Position numbers and translations under genes: made by a program. The notes under the pieces were generated by a model that was given only the letters and a program-made list of their open reading frames with translations, did not search any database and was not told the origin of the DNA. A stretch of 26,339 nt of DNA from Bacillota bacterium (GTDB lineage Bacteria > Bacillota > Clostridia > Christensenellales > UMGS416): NCBI GenBank assembly GCA_023422005.1, contig JAEZSC010000006.1:1-26339 (forward strand), written 5' to 3'. Below are positions 13,767 through 20,662 of this stretch, piece after piece; position 1 is the first letter of the stretch; each line of letters begins with the position of its first letter.

Positions 13767-14819
13767 ATGGCCACGCTTTCTTCGCCGCTGACCATAGGGA
13801 AGCATACCGTCAAGAACCGCACCGTGCTTCCGCCGCTTGTCGTTTGTGCGCTGCACCCCGACGGCCACGCAGGCGACGCCGTTGTGGAGCACTACCGGTC
13901 CTTTGCCGCCGGCGGGGCGGGCATCGTGATACAGGAAGCCACCTGCGTAAGCGAGGAGGGCCGCCTGGCCGGCCCGCAGCTGGGCCTGTGGAGCGACGAT
14001 CACATCGGGCCCATGCGCCGCATCGTGGACGCCGTTGCGCCCCACGGCGCGCTGCTGCTGGTGCAGATCCACTACGCAAGCAAGCAGGGCGAGCCCGACC
14101 ACATCGTACAGGTGGGGCCCAGCGAATATACGAACCACGACGGCCCCCACCGGGCGCTGACGATCGACGAGGTGCGCCGCATCCGCGATGACTTCATCGC
14201 CGCTGCCCGCCGCGCCGAGCTTGCCGGATATGCCGGCGTGGAGCTGCACGGCGCCCACGGGTATCTGCTGTGTGCCTTCATGAACGCCGCGCTCAACCGC
14301 CGTGACGATGTGTATGGCGACACCGGCCTTTTGAACCGCGAGATCGTGGAGGGTATCCGCCAGGTGACAGGGCCGGACTTTCTGCTGACTGCCCGTGTCG
14401 GCGTAGACAACCCCGACATGGCCACGGGCCTGGGCCACTGCATGGCGCTGGAAGCCCTGGGCCTGGACCTGCTCAACATCTCCCATGGCATGGCGCGCAC
14501 CGCTCCCTTGCCGGTGCCAGAAGGCTTCCCGTTCTCGCAGCTGGCGTGGCTGGGCTGTGAGATCAAGAAGCGCGTGTCCGTGCCGGTCATCGCCGTGGGC
14601 GGTCTCAACGACCCGGCACTGGCCCGCAGACTCATTGAGGAGGGCCATGCAGACTTCGCCGCCGTGGGCCGCGGCATGCTGGTGGACCCGGCGTGGGCGC
14701 GCAAGGCCATGGAAGGCGGCGACATCGACCGCTGCCTGAATTGCAATCACTGCGTGTGGTTCCGGGAGCACGAGAAGTGCCCCGGCAGGAAGCTGGCCGC
14801 CCGAAAGGCCAAAGGGTAA
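13767..14819 (+). CDS. NADH:flavin oxidoreductase, Old Yellow Enzyme family
   Basis: A 350-residue TIM-barrel FMN oxidoreductase. It shows the OYE pattern: IGKHTVKNRTVLPPL at the N-terminus, FAAGGAGIVIQEATCV, LLLVQIHYASKQG, the substrate-site AGYAGVELHGAHGYLL and the phosphate-binding VIAVGGLNDP...FAAVGRGMLVDP. The C-terminus adds a cysteine cluster, CLNCNHCVWFREHEKCPG, resembling the [4Fe-4S] site of 2,4-dienoyl-CoA reductase-like enzymes. The NAD(P)-binding disulfide-reductase domain those enzymes carry is absent, so this is a single-domain form. GGAGG (13756-13760) overlaps the end of the PNPOx-like gene. It probably reduces activated C=C bonds; the natural substrate is unknown. Confidence 0.92.
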   Translation: MATLSSPLTIGKHTVKNRTVLPPLVVCALHPDGHAGDAVVEHYRSFAAGGAGIVIQEATCVSEEGRLAGPQLGLWSDDHIGPMRRIVDAVAPHGALLLVQIHYASKQGEPDHIVQVGPSEYTNHDGPHRALTIDEVRRIRDDFIAAARRAELAGYAGVELHGAHGYLLCAFMNAALNRRDDVYGDTGLLNREIVEGIRQVTGPDFLLTARVGVDNPDMATGLGHCMALEALGLDLLNISHGMARTAPLPVPEGFPFSQLAWLGCEIKKRVSVPVIAVGGLNDPALARRLIEEGHADFAAVGRGMLVDPAWARKAMEGGDIDRCLNCNHCVWFREHEKCPGRKLAARKAKG

Positions 14820-14882
14820 CAGAAACAAAGAGAGGAATAACGCGTTAGCCCACTCGTTATGCGGTTAAGAAGAGAGTGTGCC

Positions 14883-15386
14883 ATGAAAATAGAACTGGTA
14901 ATTCATACAGATGCACTTCGTGGCAAGACCTATCAAGATTTCATACAGTTTCTTTTCAAAAACTCAGATGAGTTTTACGTCGTTACACGCACCATGCACC
15001 GCAAGTACGATTATGCATCCGAGCCGTTGAACACGCTTTTGCAGCACTGCACAAAGGAGTACAAGGCTAACTCGTGGGCTGGCACAAAAACCAGCGGAGG
15101 CTATTCAGCGGTCGTTCACCATCTGCGTTGTGAGCGAACGACCCGATTGTTGCTGCAAAACAGCGCTGATTGCTTAAGCGACTGGATTTGGCCTAAGTTG
15201 CCAGAGGATCCGACCTTTCTATGGCATGGAGAACCTTGGTTCTACAGTACAACCCACGAAAAGCAGGGTAGATTCCAGATTACCGACGATACGGAGCATT
15301 TGCTACCTCAGATACGGAATTATCTAAATCCGCAATTAATTGATGGTCTAGTATATTCCTCAGGGAAGGCGTCCCGCCGGGCATAA
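14883..15386 (+). CDS. Hypothetical protein (clostridial small-protein family)
   Basis: A 167-residue protein without an assigned function. It opens with MKIELVIHTDALRGKTYQDFIQFLFKNSD. I recall clostridial proteins with this HTDAL...FLFKNSD opening and a late W...P.DP.F......W....HE pattern; here it appears as WIWPKLPEDPTFLWHGEPWFYSTTHEKQG. Database names for such proteins are unreliable. No membrane span or signal peptide is seen. ATG 14883 is preferred over an upstream in-frame codon because of AGAAGAGAG shortly upstream and the family-like opening. It is noticeably more AT-rich than the flanking oxidoreductase and serC. No terminator separates it from the oxidoreductase. Confidence 0.75.
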   Translation: MKIELVIHTDALRGKTYQDFIQFLFKNSDEFYVVTRTMHRKYDYASEPLNTLLQHCTKEYKANSWAGTKTSGGYSAVVHHLRCERTTRLLLQNSADCLSDWIWPKLPEDPTFLWHGEPWFYSTTHEKQGRFQITDDTEHLLPQIRNYLNPQLIDGLVYSSGKASRRA

Positions 15387-15405
15387 ATCGTCCCAGAACT
15401 ACCCC

Positions 15406-15433
15406 TTGACAAGCATGGGAAGAACGGTATAAT
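15406..15433 (+). promoter_or_regulatory. Promoter of the T-box/serC/serA operon
   Basis: Perfect TTGACA (15406-15411), 16-base spacer, perfect TATAAT (15428-15433). Transcription should start near 15440. Confidence 0.8.
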
Positions 15434-15439
15434 TTAACC

Positions 15440-15666
15440 CAATAAAGCGTCGATGATGGGGAAAAGCTACTCCAAGCTCAGAGAGCCGGCGGCAGGTGTA
15501 AGCCGGCCTTGGGGGAAGCAGACATTCCGCCCCGGAGACTGCGGCGATGAGCCGCACAGGCGCGCCTGTTACAGCGCGCACGAGGGGGCCGCAAGGCCAA
15601 CTTCGGGTGGCACCGCGGGTTTCACGCCCGTCCCTGAACGTTCAGGGACGGGCGTGTTCTTTTTTC
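15440..15666 (+). promoter_or_regulatory. T-box riboswitch, serine-type
   Basis: A tRNA-sensing leader that lets transcription proceed when uncharged tRNA-Ser accumulates. Stem I runs from about 15450 to 15545. It includes the AGAGAGCCGG element and GGTG...AAGCCGG apical parts, and a lower helix CTCCAAG/CTTGGGG. The T-box sequence GGGTGGCACCGCGGG is at 15605-15619. Its TGGC bulge would pair with a GCCA tRNA end, so discriminator G, as in bacterial tRNA-Ser. Candidate specifier codons are AGC (15517-15519) and TCC (15526-15528), both serine; I cannot decide by eye. The 16-bp terminator follows at once. The downstream genes are serC and serA, which fits. Confidence 0.93.
15623..15666 (+). terminator. 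T-box-controlled intrinsic terminator
   Basis: A perfect 16-bp stem (15623-15638 with 15641-15656, two-base loop CG) followed by TTCTTTTTTC. It competes with an antiterminator that includes the T-box sequence. Confidence 0.9.
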
Positions 15667-15706
15667 ACCCCAAAGCTTTCATTCTTTCATCAAAAGGAGG
15701 CGCCCC

Positions 15707-16783
15707 ATGGAAAGAGTCTACAACTTCTCCCCCGGTCCCTCGATGCTGCCGCTGAGCGTGCTGCAGCGCGCCCAAGCCGAGCTGCTGGCTCACGGCTCCT
15801 CGGGCATGAGCGTGATGGAGATGAGCCACCGCGGCCCGGCCTATGAGGACATCCAGACCAAGGCCGAGGAGGCGCTGCGCCGCCTGATGGCCATACCGGC
15901 CAACTACCGCGTGCTGTTTGTGCAGGGCGGTGCCACGACGCAGTTTTCCGCCGTGCCGCTGAACCTGATGACAAATGGCCACGCCGATTATGTGGACAGC
16001 GGCAACTTCGCCTCCAACGCCATCGCCGAGGCCAAGCGGTATGGAAACGTCAATGTCGTGGCCAGCTCCAAGGGCATCAAGTACGTGCGCGTGCCCGAGT
16101 TGGATCCGTCCAAGTTCGACCCCCAAGCCTCCTACTTCCACATCACGACCAACAACACGATCTACGGCACCCGCTGGACCGAACTGCCGGAAACCGGAGC
16201 CGTGCCGCTGGTGGCCGACATGTCCAGCAACATCCTCGGCGAGGTTTACGACATGAACCGCTTCGGCCTCATTTACGCCGGGGCGCAGAAAAACATGGGC
16301 ATCGCCGGGCTCACCGTGGTCATTGCGCGCGACGACCTTATAGGCCACGCCCGGCCGGAGACACCGCAGATGCTGGATTACCAGACCATGGCCAAGAGCG
16401 CCAGCCTGCACAACACACCGCCGGGATTCTCTGTGTACATGGCCGGCCTGGTGTTCGATTGGCTGGAGGCGCTGGGCGGCGTGGCCGAGATGGAAAAGAT
16501 CAACCGCTACAAGGCCGGTCTGCTGTATGACTTCCTGGACAATTCCAGGCTGTTCCGCGGCACGGCGGAGCGCCCGTGGCGGTCGCTGATGAACGTGACC
16601 TTTGTGCTGCCCAGCGAGGAGCTCACGGCGGCCTTTGTGAAGTTTGCCGCCGGGCGCGGCCTGGTCAACGTGAAGGGCCACCGCCTGGTGGGCGGCATCC
16701 GCGCCAGCATCTACAACGCCATGCCCGTGGAGGGCGTGCAGGCGCTGGTGGATGCCATGAAGGCCTTCGAGGCAGCCAACTAG
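15707..16783 (+). CDS. serC: Phosphoserine aminotransferase
   Basis: A PLP enzyme converting 3-phosphohydroxypyruvate and glutamate to 3-phosphoserine, the second step of serine synthesis. It has 358 residues, the usual length. Motifs from the start: YNFSPGPSMLPLSVL, HGSSGMSVMEMSHRG, VLFVQGGATTQFSAVPLNL, VPLVADMSSNILG with the PLP-contacting aspartate, and the Schiff-base lysine K195 in GAQKNMGIAG. The C-terminal GHRLVGGIRASIYNAM is characteristic. AAAGGAGG (15693-15700) lies six bases before ATG 15707. It is the first gene after the T-box and is followed 22 bases later by serA. Confidence 0.97.
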   Translation: MERVYNFSPGPSMLPLSVLQRAQAELLAHGSSGMSVMEMSHRGPAYEDIQTKAEEALRRLMAIPANYRVLFVQGGATTQFSAVPLNLMTNGHADYVDSGNFASNAIAEAKRYGNVNVVASSKGIKYVRVPELDPSKFDPQASYFHITTNNTIYGTRWTELPETGAVPLVADMSSNILGEVYDMNRFGLIYAGAQKNMGIAGLTVVIARDDLIGHARPETPQMLDYQTMAKSASLHNTPPGFSVYMAGLVFDWLEALGGVAEMEKINRYKAGLLYDFLDNSRLFRGTAERPWRSLMNVTFVLPSEELTAAFVKFAAGRGLVNVKGHRLVGGIRASIYNAMPVEGVQALVDAMKAFEAAN

Positions 16784-16805
16784 GCCAACTGAGGGAGGAA
16801 ACGCA

Positions 16806-17969
16806 ATGTATACGATCAAAAAGCTCAACAGCATAGATGATGTCGTGCATGAACTGATGCCTGCGGAGGCCTATGCGCTGAGCGCCGACGCCACGGACCC
16901 CGACGGCGTGCTGGTGCGCAGCGCCTCCATGCACGACACGGCCTTTGGCGACAACCTGGCGGCCATCGCCCGGGCCGGTGCCGGCGTCAACAACATCCCC
17001 ATCGACCGCGCCAGCAAGGCGGGTATCGTGGTCTTTAACACCCCCGGTGCCAACGCCAACGCCGTGAAGGAGCTGGTGCTGGCCGGGCTGCTGCTCAGCG
17101 GCCGGCGCATCGTGGAAGGCGTCAACTGGGTCAAGACGCTGGCCGGGCGGGGTGACGAGGTTCCCACCCTCGTGGAAAAGGGAAAGAACGACTTCGTGGG
17201 CCCGGAGATCGCAGGCCACCGGCTGGGCGTCGTAGGCCTGGGCGCCATCGGCGCACAGGTGGCCAACGCCGCAGAGCAGCTGGACATGCTCGTATCCGGC
17301 TATGACCCTGCCCTCTCGGTGGAGGCCGCCTGGTCCTTAAGCCGCTCGGTAAAGCGCTCGCTGGACCTGGACGAGCTCGTGCGCACCAGCGACTTTATCA
17401 CGCTGCACGCGCCGTTGATCGATAAGACCCGGGGCATGATCGGCCGCAAGCAGTTCGAGCAGATGAAGCCCGACGCCGTGCTGCTGAACTTTGCCCGGGG
17501 AGAACTCGTGGACAAGGAAGCGCTGCTGTGGGCGCTGGACAGCGGCCGGCTGCGACTGTACGTGACCGATTTCCCCTTTGAGGAGCTCATTGGACGGCCC
17601 AACGTGCTGACCATTCCCCACCTGGGGGCCAGCACGCCGGAGAGCGAGCGCAATTGCGCCATCATGGCTGCCGATCAGCTGCGCAATTATCTGGAGGACG
17701 GTACCATCGTCAACTCGGTGAACTTCCCCGAATGCTGCATGCCCCGCAGCAGCTCCTTCCGACTGGCCATCCTGCACTGCAATATCGCGGGCATGGTGGG
17801 CGGCATCGCCTCCACGCTGGCCGCCGAGACCCATAACATCGCCAACATGATCAACAAGAGCCGCGGCTCCTACGCCTACACGCTGATCGATCTGGACGAC
17901 AAGCCCACGGACAAATGCGTGGACGCGCTGTGGAAGATCGAGGGTGTACTCAAGGTAAGGGTGCTGTAG
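16806..17969 (+). CDS. serA: D-3-phosphoglycerate dehydrogenase
   Basis: NAD-dependent oxidation of 3-phosphoglycerate to 3-phosphohydroxypyruvate, the committed step of serine synthesis. At 387 residues it is the short form: substrate and Rossmann domains plus a C-terminal ACT-like domain (from about residue 315), without the intervening domain of longer enzymes. Visible motifs are GAGVNNIPIDRA, FNTPGANANAVKEL, the dinucleotide loop GLGAIG at 144-149, catalytic R231 in NFARGELVD, and H272 in PHLGASTPESE. The region around ITD/FPFEE replaces the more usual DVFE segment. GGGAGG precedes ATG 16806. Its place after serC behind one T-box makes a complete first-half serine pathway under tRNA-Ser control. 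Confidence 0.96.
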   Translation: MYTIKKLNSIDDVVHELMPAEAYALSADATDPDGVLVRSASMHDTAFGDNLAAIARAGAGVNNIPIDRASKAGIVVFNTPGANANAVKELVLAGLLLSGRRIVEGVNWVKTLAGRGDEVPTLVEKGKNDFVGPEIAGHRLGVVGLGAIGAQVANAAEQLDMLVSGYDPALSVEAAWSLSRSVKRSLDLDELVRTSDFITLHAPLIDKTRGMIGRKQFEQMKPDAVLLNFARGELVDKEALLWALDSGRLRLYVTDFPFEELIGRPNVLTIPHLGASTPESERNCAIMAADQLRNYLEDGTIVNSVNFPECCMPRSSSFRLAILHCNIAGMVGGIASTLAAETHNIANMINKSRGSYAYTLIDLDDKPTDKCVDALWKIEGVLKVRVL

Positions 17970-17978
17970 AATGAAGTG

Positions 17979-18018
17979 AGGGAGATTCTTCGGGCGCTGC
18001 ACGCCCTCAGAATGACAG
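17979..18018 (-). repeat. CATTCTGAG...GAAGAATC repeat, expanded copy
   Basis: On the minus strand it begins CTGTCATTCTGAG and ends CGAAGAATCTCCCT, like the copy at 18046-18077. The CGCAG centre is replaced by GGCGTGCAGCGCC, a mini-hairpin. It faces the other copy, so together they form a long inverted repeat just after serA. Confidence 0.75.
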
Positions 18019-18045
18019 CAATGATGTGTTCTGCCGCAACCGTTC

Positions 18046-18077
18046 CTGTCATTCTGAGCGCAGCGAAGAATCTCCCT
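18046..18077 (+). repeat. CATTCTGAG...GAAGAATC repeat
   Basis: Reads CTGTCATTCTGAGCGCAGCG then AAGAATCTCCCT. It pairs with the inverted copy at 17979-18018 across a 27-base loop. A third copy is at 2733-2761. Confidence 0.8.
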
Positions 18078-18096
18078 AAGAAAACAACATAATACC

Positions 18097-18127
18097 GACC
18101 GCCTGCGGTGCAAGACCGCAGGCGGTC
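18097..18127. terminator. Terminator between converging serA and the surface protein
   Basis: A perfect 13-bp stem GACCGCCTGCGGT/ACCGCAGGCGGTC with loop GCAAG. U-tracts are weak on the plus strand (GTGTTCAG) and better on the minus strand (GGTATTATGTTGTTTTC). Confidence 0.7.
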
Positions 18128-18148
18128 GTGTTCAGTGTGAAAAATCGC

Positions 18149-19429
18149 TCAGTTCGCCGGTTCCGTCAGCCAGTCAGCATAGTTGACGCCGGCGCTCACG
18201 CGGTCGCCATCCCCCACCCATTGCCTGGTCGCGGCATCATACACCGCGGGGCCGTTGGGAGAGCCCCAGTAGTTGCTGACAGCCTGTATCGTGATGTCGT
18301 TGGGCCGCTTGTTGTAGATGCCGTAGCAGTTGTTGCCCATCAGCGCGTTCAGGATGATGCCGTTCTCGCTGAGCGTGTCGAAGTACAGGCCATACTTGCA
18401 GCCGGTGATCTGCGTGAGCACCAAGTTGGCGACGCCTCGCACTTCCACACCGCGCTCGCTGCCGCGGATCACGTTGTTGGTGCTGTTGAAGGAGCCGGTC
18501 TTCTCCACGAGTACGCCGATACCGGGGCAGTCTGTGATCTGCGAGAGGCTCAGGTTGACGACGCCCTTGGTCACAATGCCGCGGCATTTGGCGGCCTCGC
18601 AGCAGTCGTGTATGTTCATATAGGTGCCATTGAGCTCGCCGCCGGCTTCCACCTGTATGCCCAACGTGCGCGAATAAGCGGCCTCGGAGTTGGTCAGCGT
18701 CAGCATGCCCTTAACCGTGGCCAGCACATCGCCATAGACGATCTTCACGTAGTCGCCGCTGAAGGTGGCGCCGGGAGCCACGAGGATGGTCTTCCAGTAA
18801 TCGCAGCTGCTCTTGACACCACAACCGCCGTAAGCCTTGTCGCGGGTTGATGTGAACACGACGCGGCTGCCCTCTTCCCCCATGGCGTTCAGGAAACCAC
18901 TCACAAAGATGGACTCGCCGGGCTGTATCTTCACGACGACGCCGGGCTCGATGTGCAGCGACGCGCCCTCGGGCACGACCAGGCCGCCGCCCACGGTGTA
19001 AGGGCTGCCCGCGGCGGTCCAGGTGACCTCGCCGGCGATGACGGTCTGCGTGGTGACGCCCACAGCTGCGCCGGCCTTGGACGCGCGCCTGGAGCTGTCC
19101 AGGGTCTTCACGGTGTAGCGGTAAGCCGTGTTCTGCTCCAAGCCGCTGTCGGTGTATCCGGCCTTGGTCACAGTGGCCACTTTGGCGCCATTGCGGTAGA
19201 CCTCATAGCCCCTGGCGCCCTTGACGGCGCTCCACGTCAGCTGCACCGTGTCGCCGGTCTTATATGCGACTTTCAGGTTTCCAGGCGCGTTCAGAATGCC
19301 ATAGGCGGAAGTCTGGTGAGAGCGCCCGCCGGAGTTGCCGCGGCTGTGGGCCAGCGCCGGAAGACTGAGCGCAACGGAAAACAGCAACGCCAAGCAAAGG
19401 GCGGCAGCCCAAATACGTTTCATGCGCAT
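18149..19429 (-). CDS. Secreted FnIII / right-handed beta-helix protein
   Basis: A 426-residue exported protein. The Sec signal peptide covers residues 1-27 (MRMKRIWAAALCLALLFSV, probable cleavage after LALPALA-type ALA). A fibronectin type III domain covers about 48-125 (APGNLKVAYKTGDTVQLTWS, GYEVYRNG, YRYTVKTLD). The rest is a parallel beta-helix built from short repeats such as VNLSLSQITDCPGIGVLVE and NLVLTQITGCKYGLYFD, ending in NYWGSPNGPAVYD, which is typical of NosD/pectate-lyase-like helices. Paired cysteines (GGCGVKSSC, HDCCEAAKC) may form disulfides. No LPXTG or cell-wall anchor is seen. ATG 19429 is chosen because the upstream in-frame GTG lies inside the AAAGGTGAT ribosome site. 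The leader carries a c-di-GMP riboswitch, which points to an adhesion, biofilm or lifestyle-switch role. Ligand unknown. Confidence 0.9.
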   Translation of the reverse strand: MRMKRIWAAALCLALLFSVALSLPALAHSRGNSGGRSHQTSAYGILNAPGNLKVAYKTGDTVQLTWSAVKGARGYEVYRNGAKVATVTKAGYTDSGLEQNTAYRYTVKTLDSSRRASKAGAAVGVTTQTVIAGEVTWTAAGSPYTVGGGLVVPEGASLHIEPGVVVKIQPGESIFVSGFLNAMGEEGSRVVFTSTRDKAYGGCGVKSSCDYWKTILVAPGATFSGDYVKIVYGDVLATVKGMLTLTNSEAAYSRTLGIQVEAGGELNGTYMNIHDCCEAAKCRGIVTKGVVNLSLSQITDCPGIGVLVEKTGSFNSTNNVIRGSERGVEVRGVANLVLTQITGCKYGLYFDTLSENGIILNALMGNNCYGIYNKRPNDITIQAVSNYWGSPNGPAVYDAATRQWVGDGDRVSAGVNYADWLTEPAN

Positions 19430-19524
19430 GATGAAAATCACCTTTCTATCAGTTTGGGCGGAAATGTAGACAAAGAAAAAATGCGCACGAAGAAATCAAC
19501 AGGAGTTCATAAAAAAACCTCCCC

Positions 19525-19605
19525 TTTGGCAACTGGCTGTCATAGGCGATTGCCCTTAGACCCTGTAGCTTTGCGCCCCGGCCTTTCGACCGGTTTGCCT
19601 TTGTC
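19525..19605 (-). promoter_or_regulatory. Cyclic di-GMP-I (GEMM) riboswitch
   Basis: On the minus strand the aptamer begins GGCAAACC and has a CCGGTC-GAAA-GGCCGG stem capped by a GNRA tetraloop (19587-19584). It then reads GCGCAAAGCTACAGGGTCT (core 19574-19558), AAGG, and a second stem, and closes with TTGCC pairing to the first GGCAA. These are the conserved parts of the GEMM-I class. Seven U residues follow at 19517-19511, but I could not draw a clean terminator stem, so the direction of control is open. It lies between a strong promoter and the secreted beta-helix protein. Confidence 0.92.
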
Positions 19606-19654
19606 AGTGAAGAGTGCGTCGGTTGGCGGATGTAGTCCCTTAGCGGATGATATG

Positions 19655-19683
19655 ATCATATTTTGGAAGTTGCATGTTGTCAA
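19655..19683 (-). promoter_or_regulatory. Promoter of the riboswitch/surface-protein transcript
   Basis: Minus strand TTGACA (19683-19678), 17-base spacer, TATGAT (19660-19655). Transcription should begin near 19648, about 43 bases before the aptamer. Confidence 0.75.
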
Positions 19684-19708
19684 TAGAATCTTTGGCAATT
19701 CCAATCGT

Positions 19709-19742
19709 AAAAAAAAGGACCGTCTGTTCACAGACGGTCCTT
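19709..19742 (-). terminator. nagB intrinsic terminator
   Basis: A perfect 12-bp stem AAGGACCGTCTG/CAGACGGTCCTT with loop TTCA. On the minus strand it is followed by a run of eight U residues. It lies 16 bases after the nagB stop. Confidence 0.93.
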
Positions 19743-19758
19743 ACGATCTCATTCTCTA

Positions 19759-20532
19759 TTAAGCCAGTCGTTGTTCGCTAGGCCGCCAATCGGTCAGCGC
19801 CGGGTCCAGCGCGCTGGCTGCTGCGGCGTCCAGAACGGCCACAACGTCGTGATGGCTTTGCAGTGCGCTGGCCGGCACCGCCTCGGTGGGCGCCACCTGC
19901 AGCGCCTGGCGCAGGATGTCGGCCTTGCCCGTGCCCTGGGCCAGCAGCAGAATGCGCCGGGCGCTCAGTATGGTAGCCAGACCCATGGTGACCGCCTGGG
20001 TGGGCACCTCTTCCAGCGAGGAGAAGAAGCGTGCGTTATCGCGCCGGGTGCGCTCGTCCAACTGGACCACATGGGTGCGGCTGGAGAAACTGGTGCCCGG
20101 CTCGTTGAAGCCGATGTGGCCGTTGGAACCGATGCCCAGCACAGCCAGGTCGGCCCCTCCGGCCCTGTGCAGTGCCTGTTCATACACCTCGCACTGGGCG
20201 TCCATGTCCCCCGCCACGCCCAGCGGCACATGGGTGTTCTCCTGCGGGATGTCCACGCGGCGGAACAGGTTGCGCTCCATGAAAGCGCGGTAGCTCTGGT
20301 TGTGGCTGGGCTCCAGACCCACATATTCGTCCAGGTTGAACGTCGTCGTACGGGCGAAGCTCAGCTCCCCCGTGGCGAAACGCGCCGCCAGCGCGTCATA
20401 CATCGGCACCGGCGTGCCACCGGTGGGCAGTATCAGCACGGGGTTGGTCTTTTCTTTTATCACAGCGGCGACAATGCGGGCCGCCTCATCGGCCCATTGG
20501 GCCGTGTTTTCGCACAGTATTACGCGCAGCAT
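19759..20532 (-). CDS. nagB: Glucosamine-6-phosphate deaminase
   Basis: Converts glucosamine-6-phosphate to fructose-6-phosphate and ammonia, the last step of amino-sugar catabolism. It has 257 residues from ATG 20532, which gives the family opening MLRVILCEN. Two upstream in-frame starts (20550, 20565) are possible but lie nearer or within the operator. Motifs: LILPTGGTPVPMYDAL (sugar-phosphate loop), TTTFNLDEYVGL with the catalytic aspartate, HNQSYRAFME, LAVLGIGSNGHIGFNEPG and TMGLATILSARRILLLAQGTGKA. It is transcribed alone to a strong terminator. The divergent GntR/UTRA gene and a dre-like site overlapping the -10 box show likely repression in the absence of amino-sugar phosphates. Confidence 0.96.
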   Translation of the reverse strand: MLRVILCENTAQWADEAARIVAAVIKEKTNPVLILPTGGTPVPMYDALAARFATGELSFARTTTFNLDEYVGLEPSHNQSYRAFMERNLFRRVDIPQENTHVPLGVAGDMDAQCEVYEQALHRAGGADLAVLGIGSNGHIGFNEPGTSFSSRTHVVQLDERTRRDNARFFSSLEEVPTQAVTMGLATILSARRILLLAQGTGKADILRQALQVAPTEAVPASALQSHHDVVAVLDAAAASALDPALTDWRPSEQRLA

Positions 20533-20565
20533 GGTTGTTTCACTCTCCATCCGGTTATCTTTCAA

Positions 20566-20581
20566 AGTGGTCTATACCATT
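20566..20581. promoter_or_regulatory. dre-like operator (DasR/NagR family)
   Basis: AGTGGTCTATACCATT differs little from the known DasR/NagR (YvoA) site ACTGGTCTAGACCAGT-type palindrome; the core TGGTCTATACCA is conserved. It overlaps the nagB -10 box and start point, where bound repressor would block transcription. Confidence 0.8.
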
Positions 20582-20607
20582 ATAATGCCCTGACAAGATG
20601 AAAACAA
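20579..20607 (-). promoter_or_regulatory. nagB promoter
   Basis: Minus strand TTGTTT (20607-20602), 17-base spacer, perfect TATAAT (20584-20579), overlapping the dre-like operator. Confidence 0.65.
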
Positions 20608-20614
20608 GCCTAAA

Positions 20615-20643
20615 TGTAAAGTTTGAACAGATCATGTTATAAT
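20615..20643 (+). promoter_or_regulatory. gntR promoter
   Basis: Weak TGTAAA (20615-20620), 17-base spacer, perfect TATAAT (20638-20643). The start point would be near 20650, so the leader is very short. Confidence 0.5.
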
Positions 20644-20662
20644 ATGGCAACGAGGTGTGATG

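Noticed and set aside
14820..14882. Hairpin ATAACG...CGTTAT as terminator or riboswitch
   Set aside because: The stem is six base pairs without a U-tract and matches no riboswitch class known to me.
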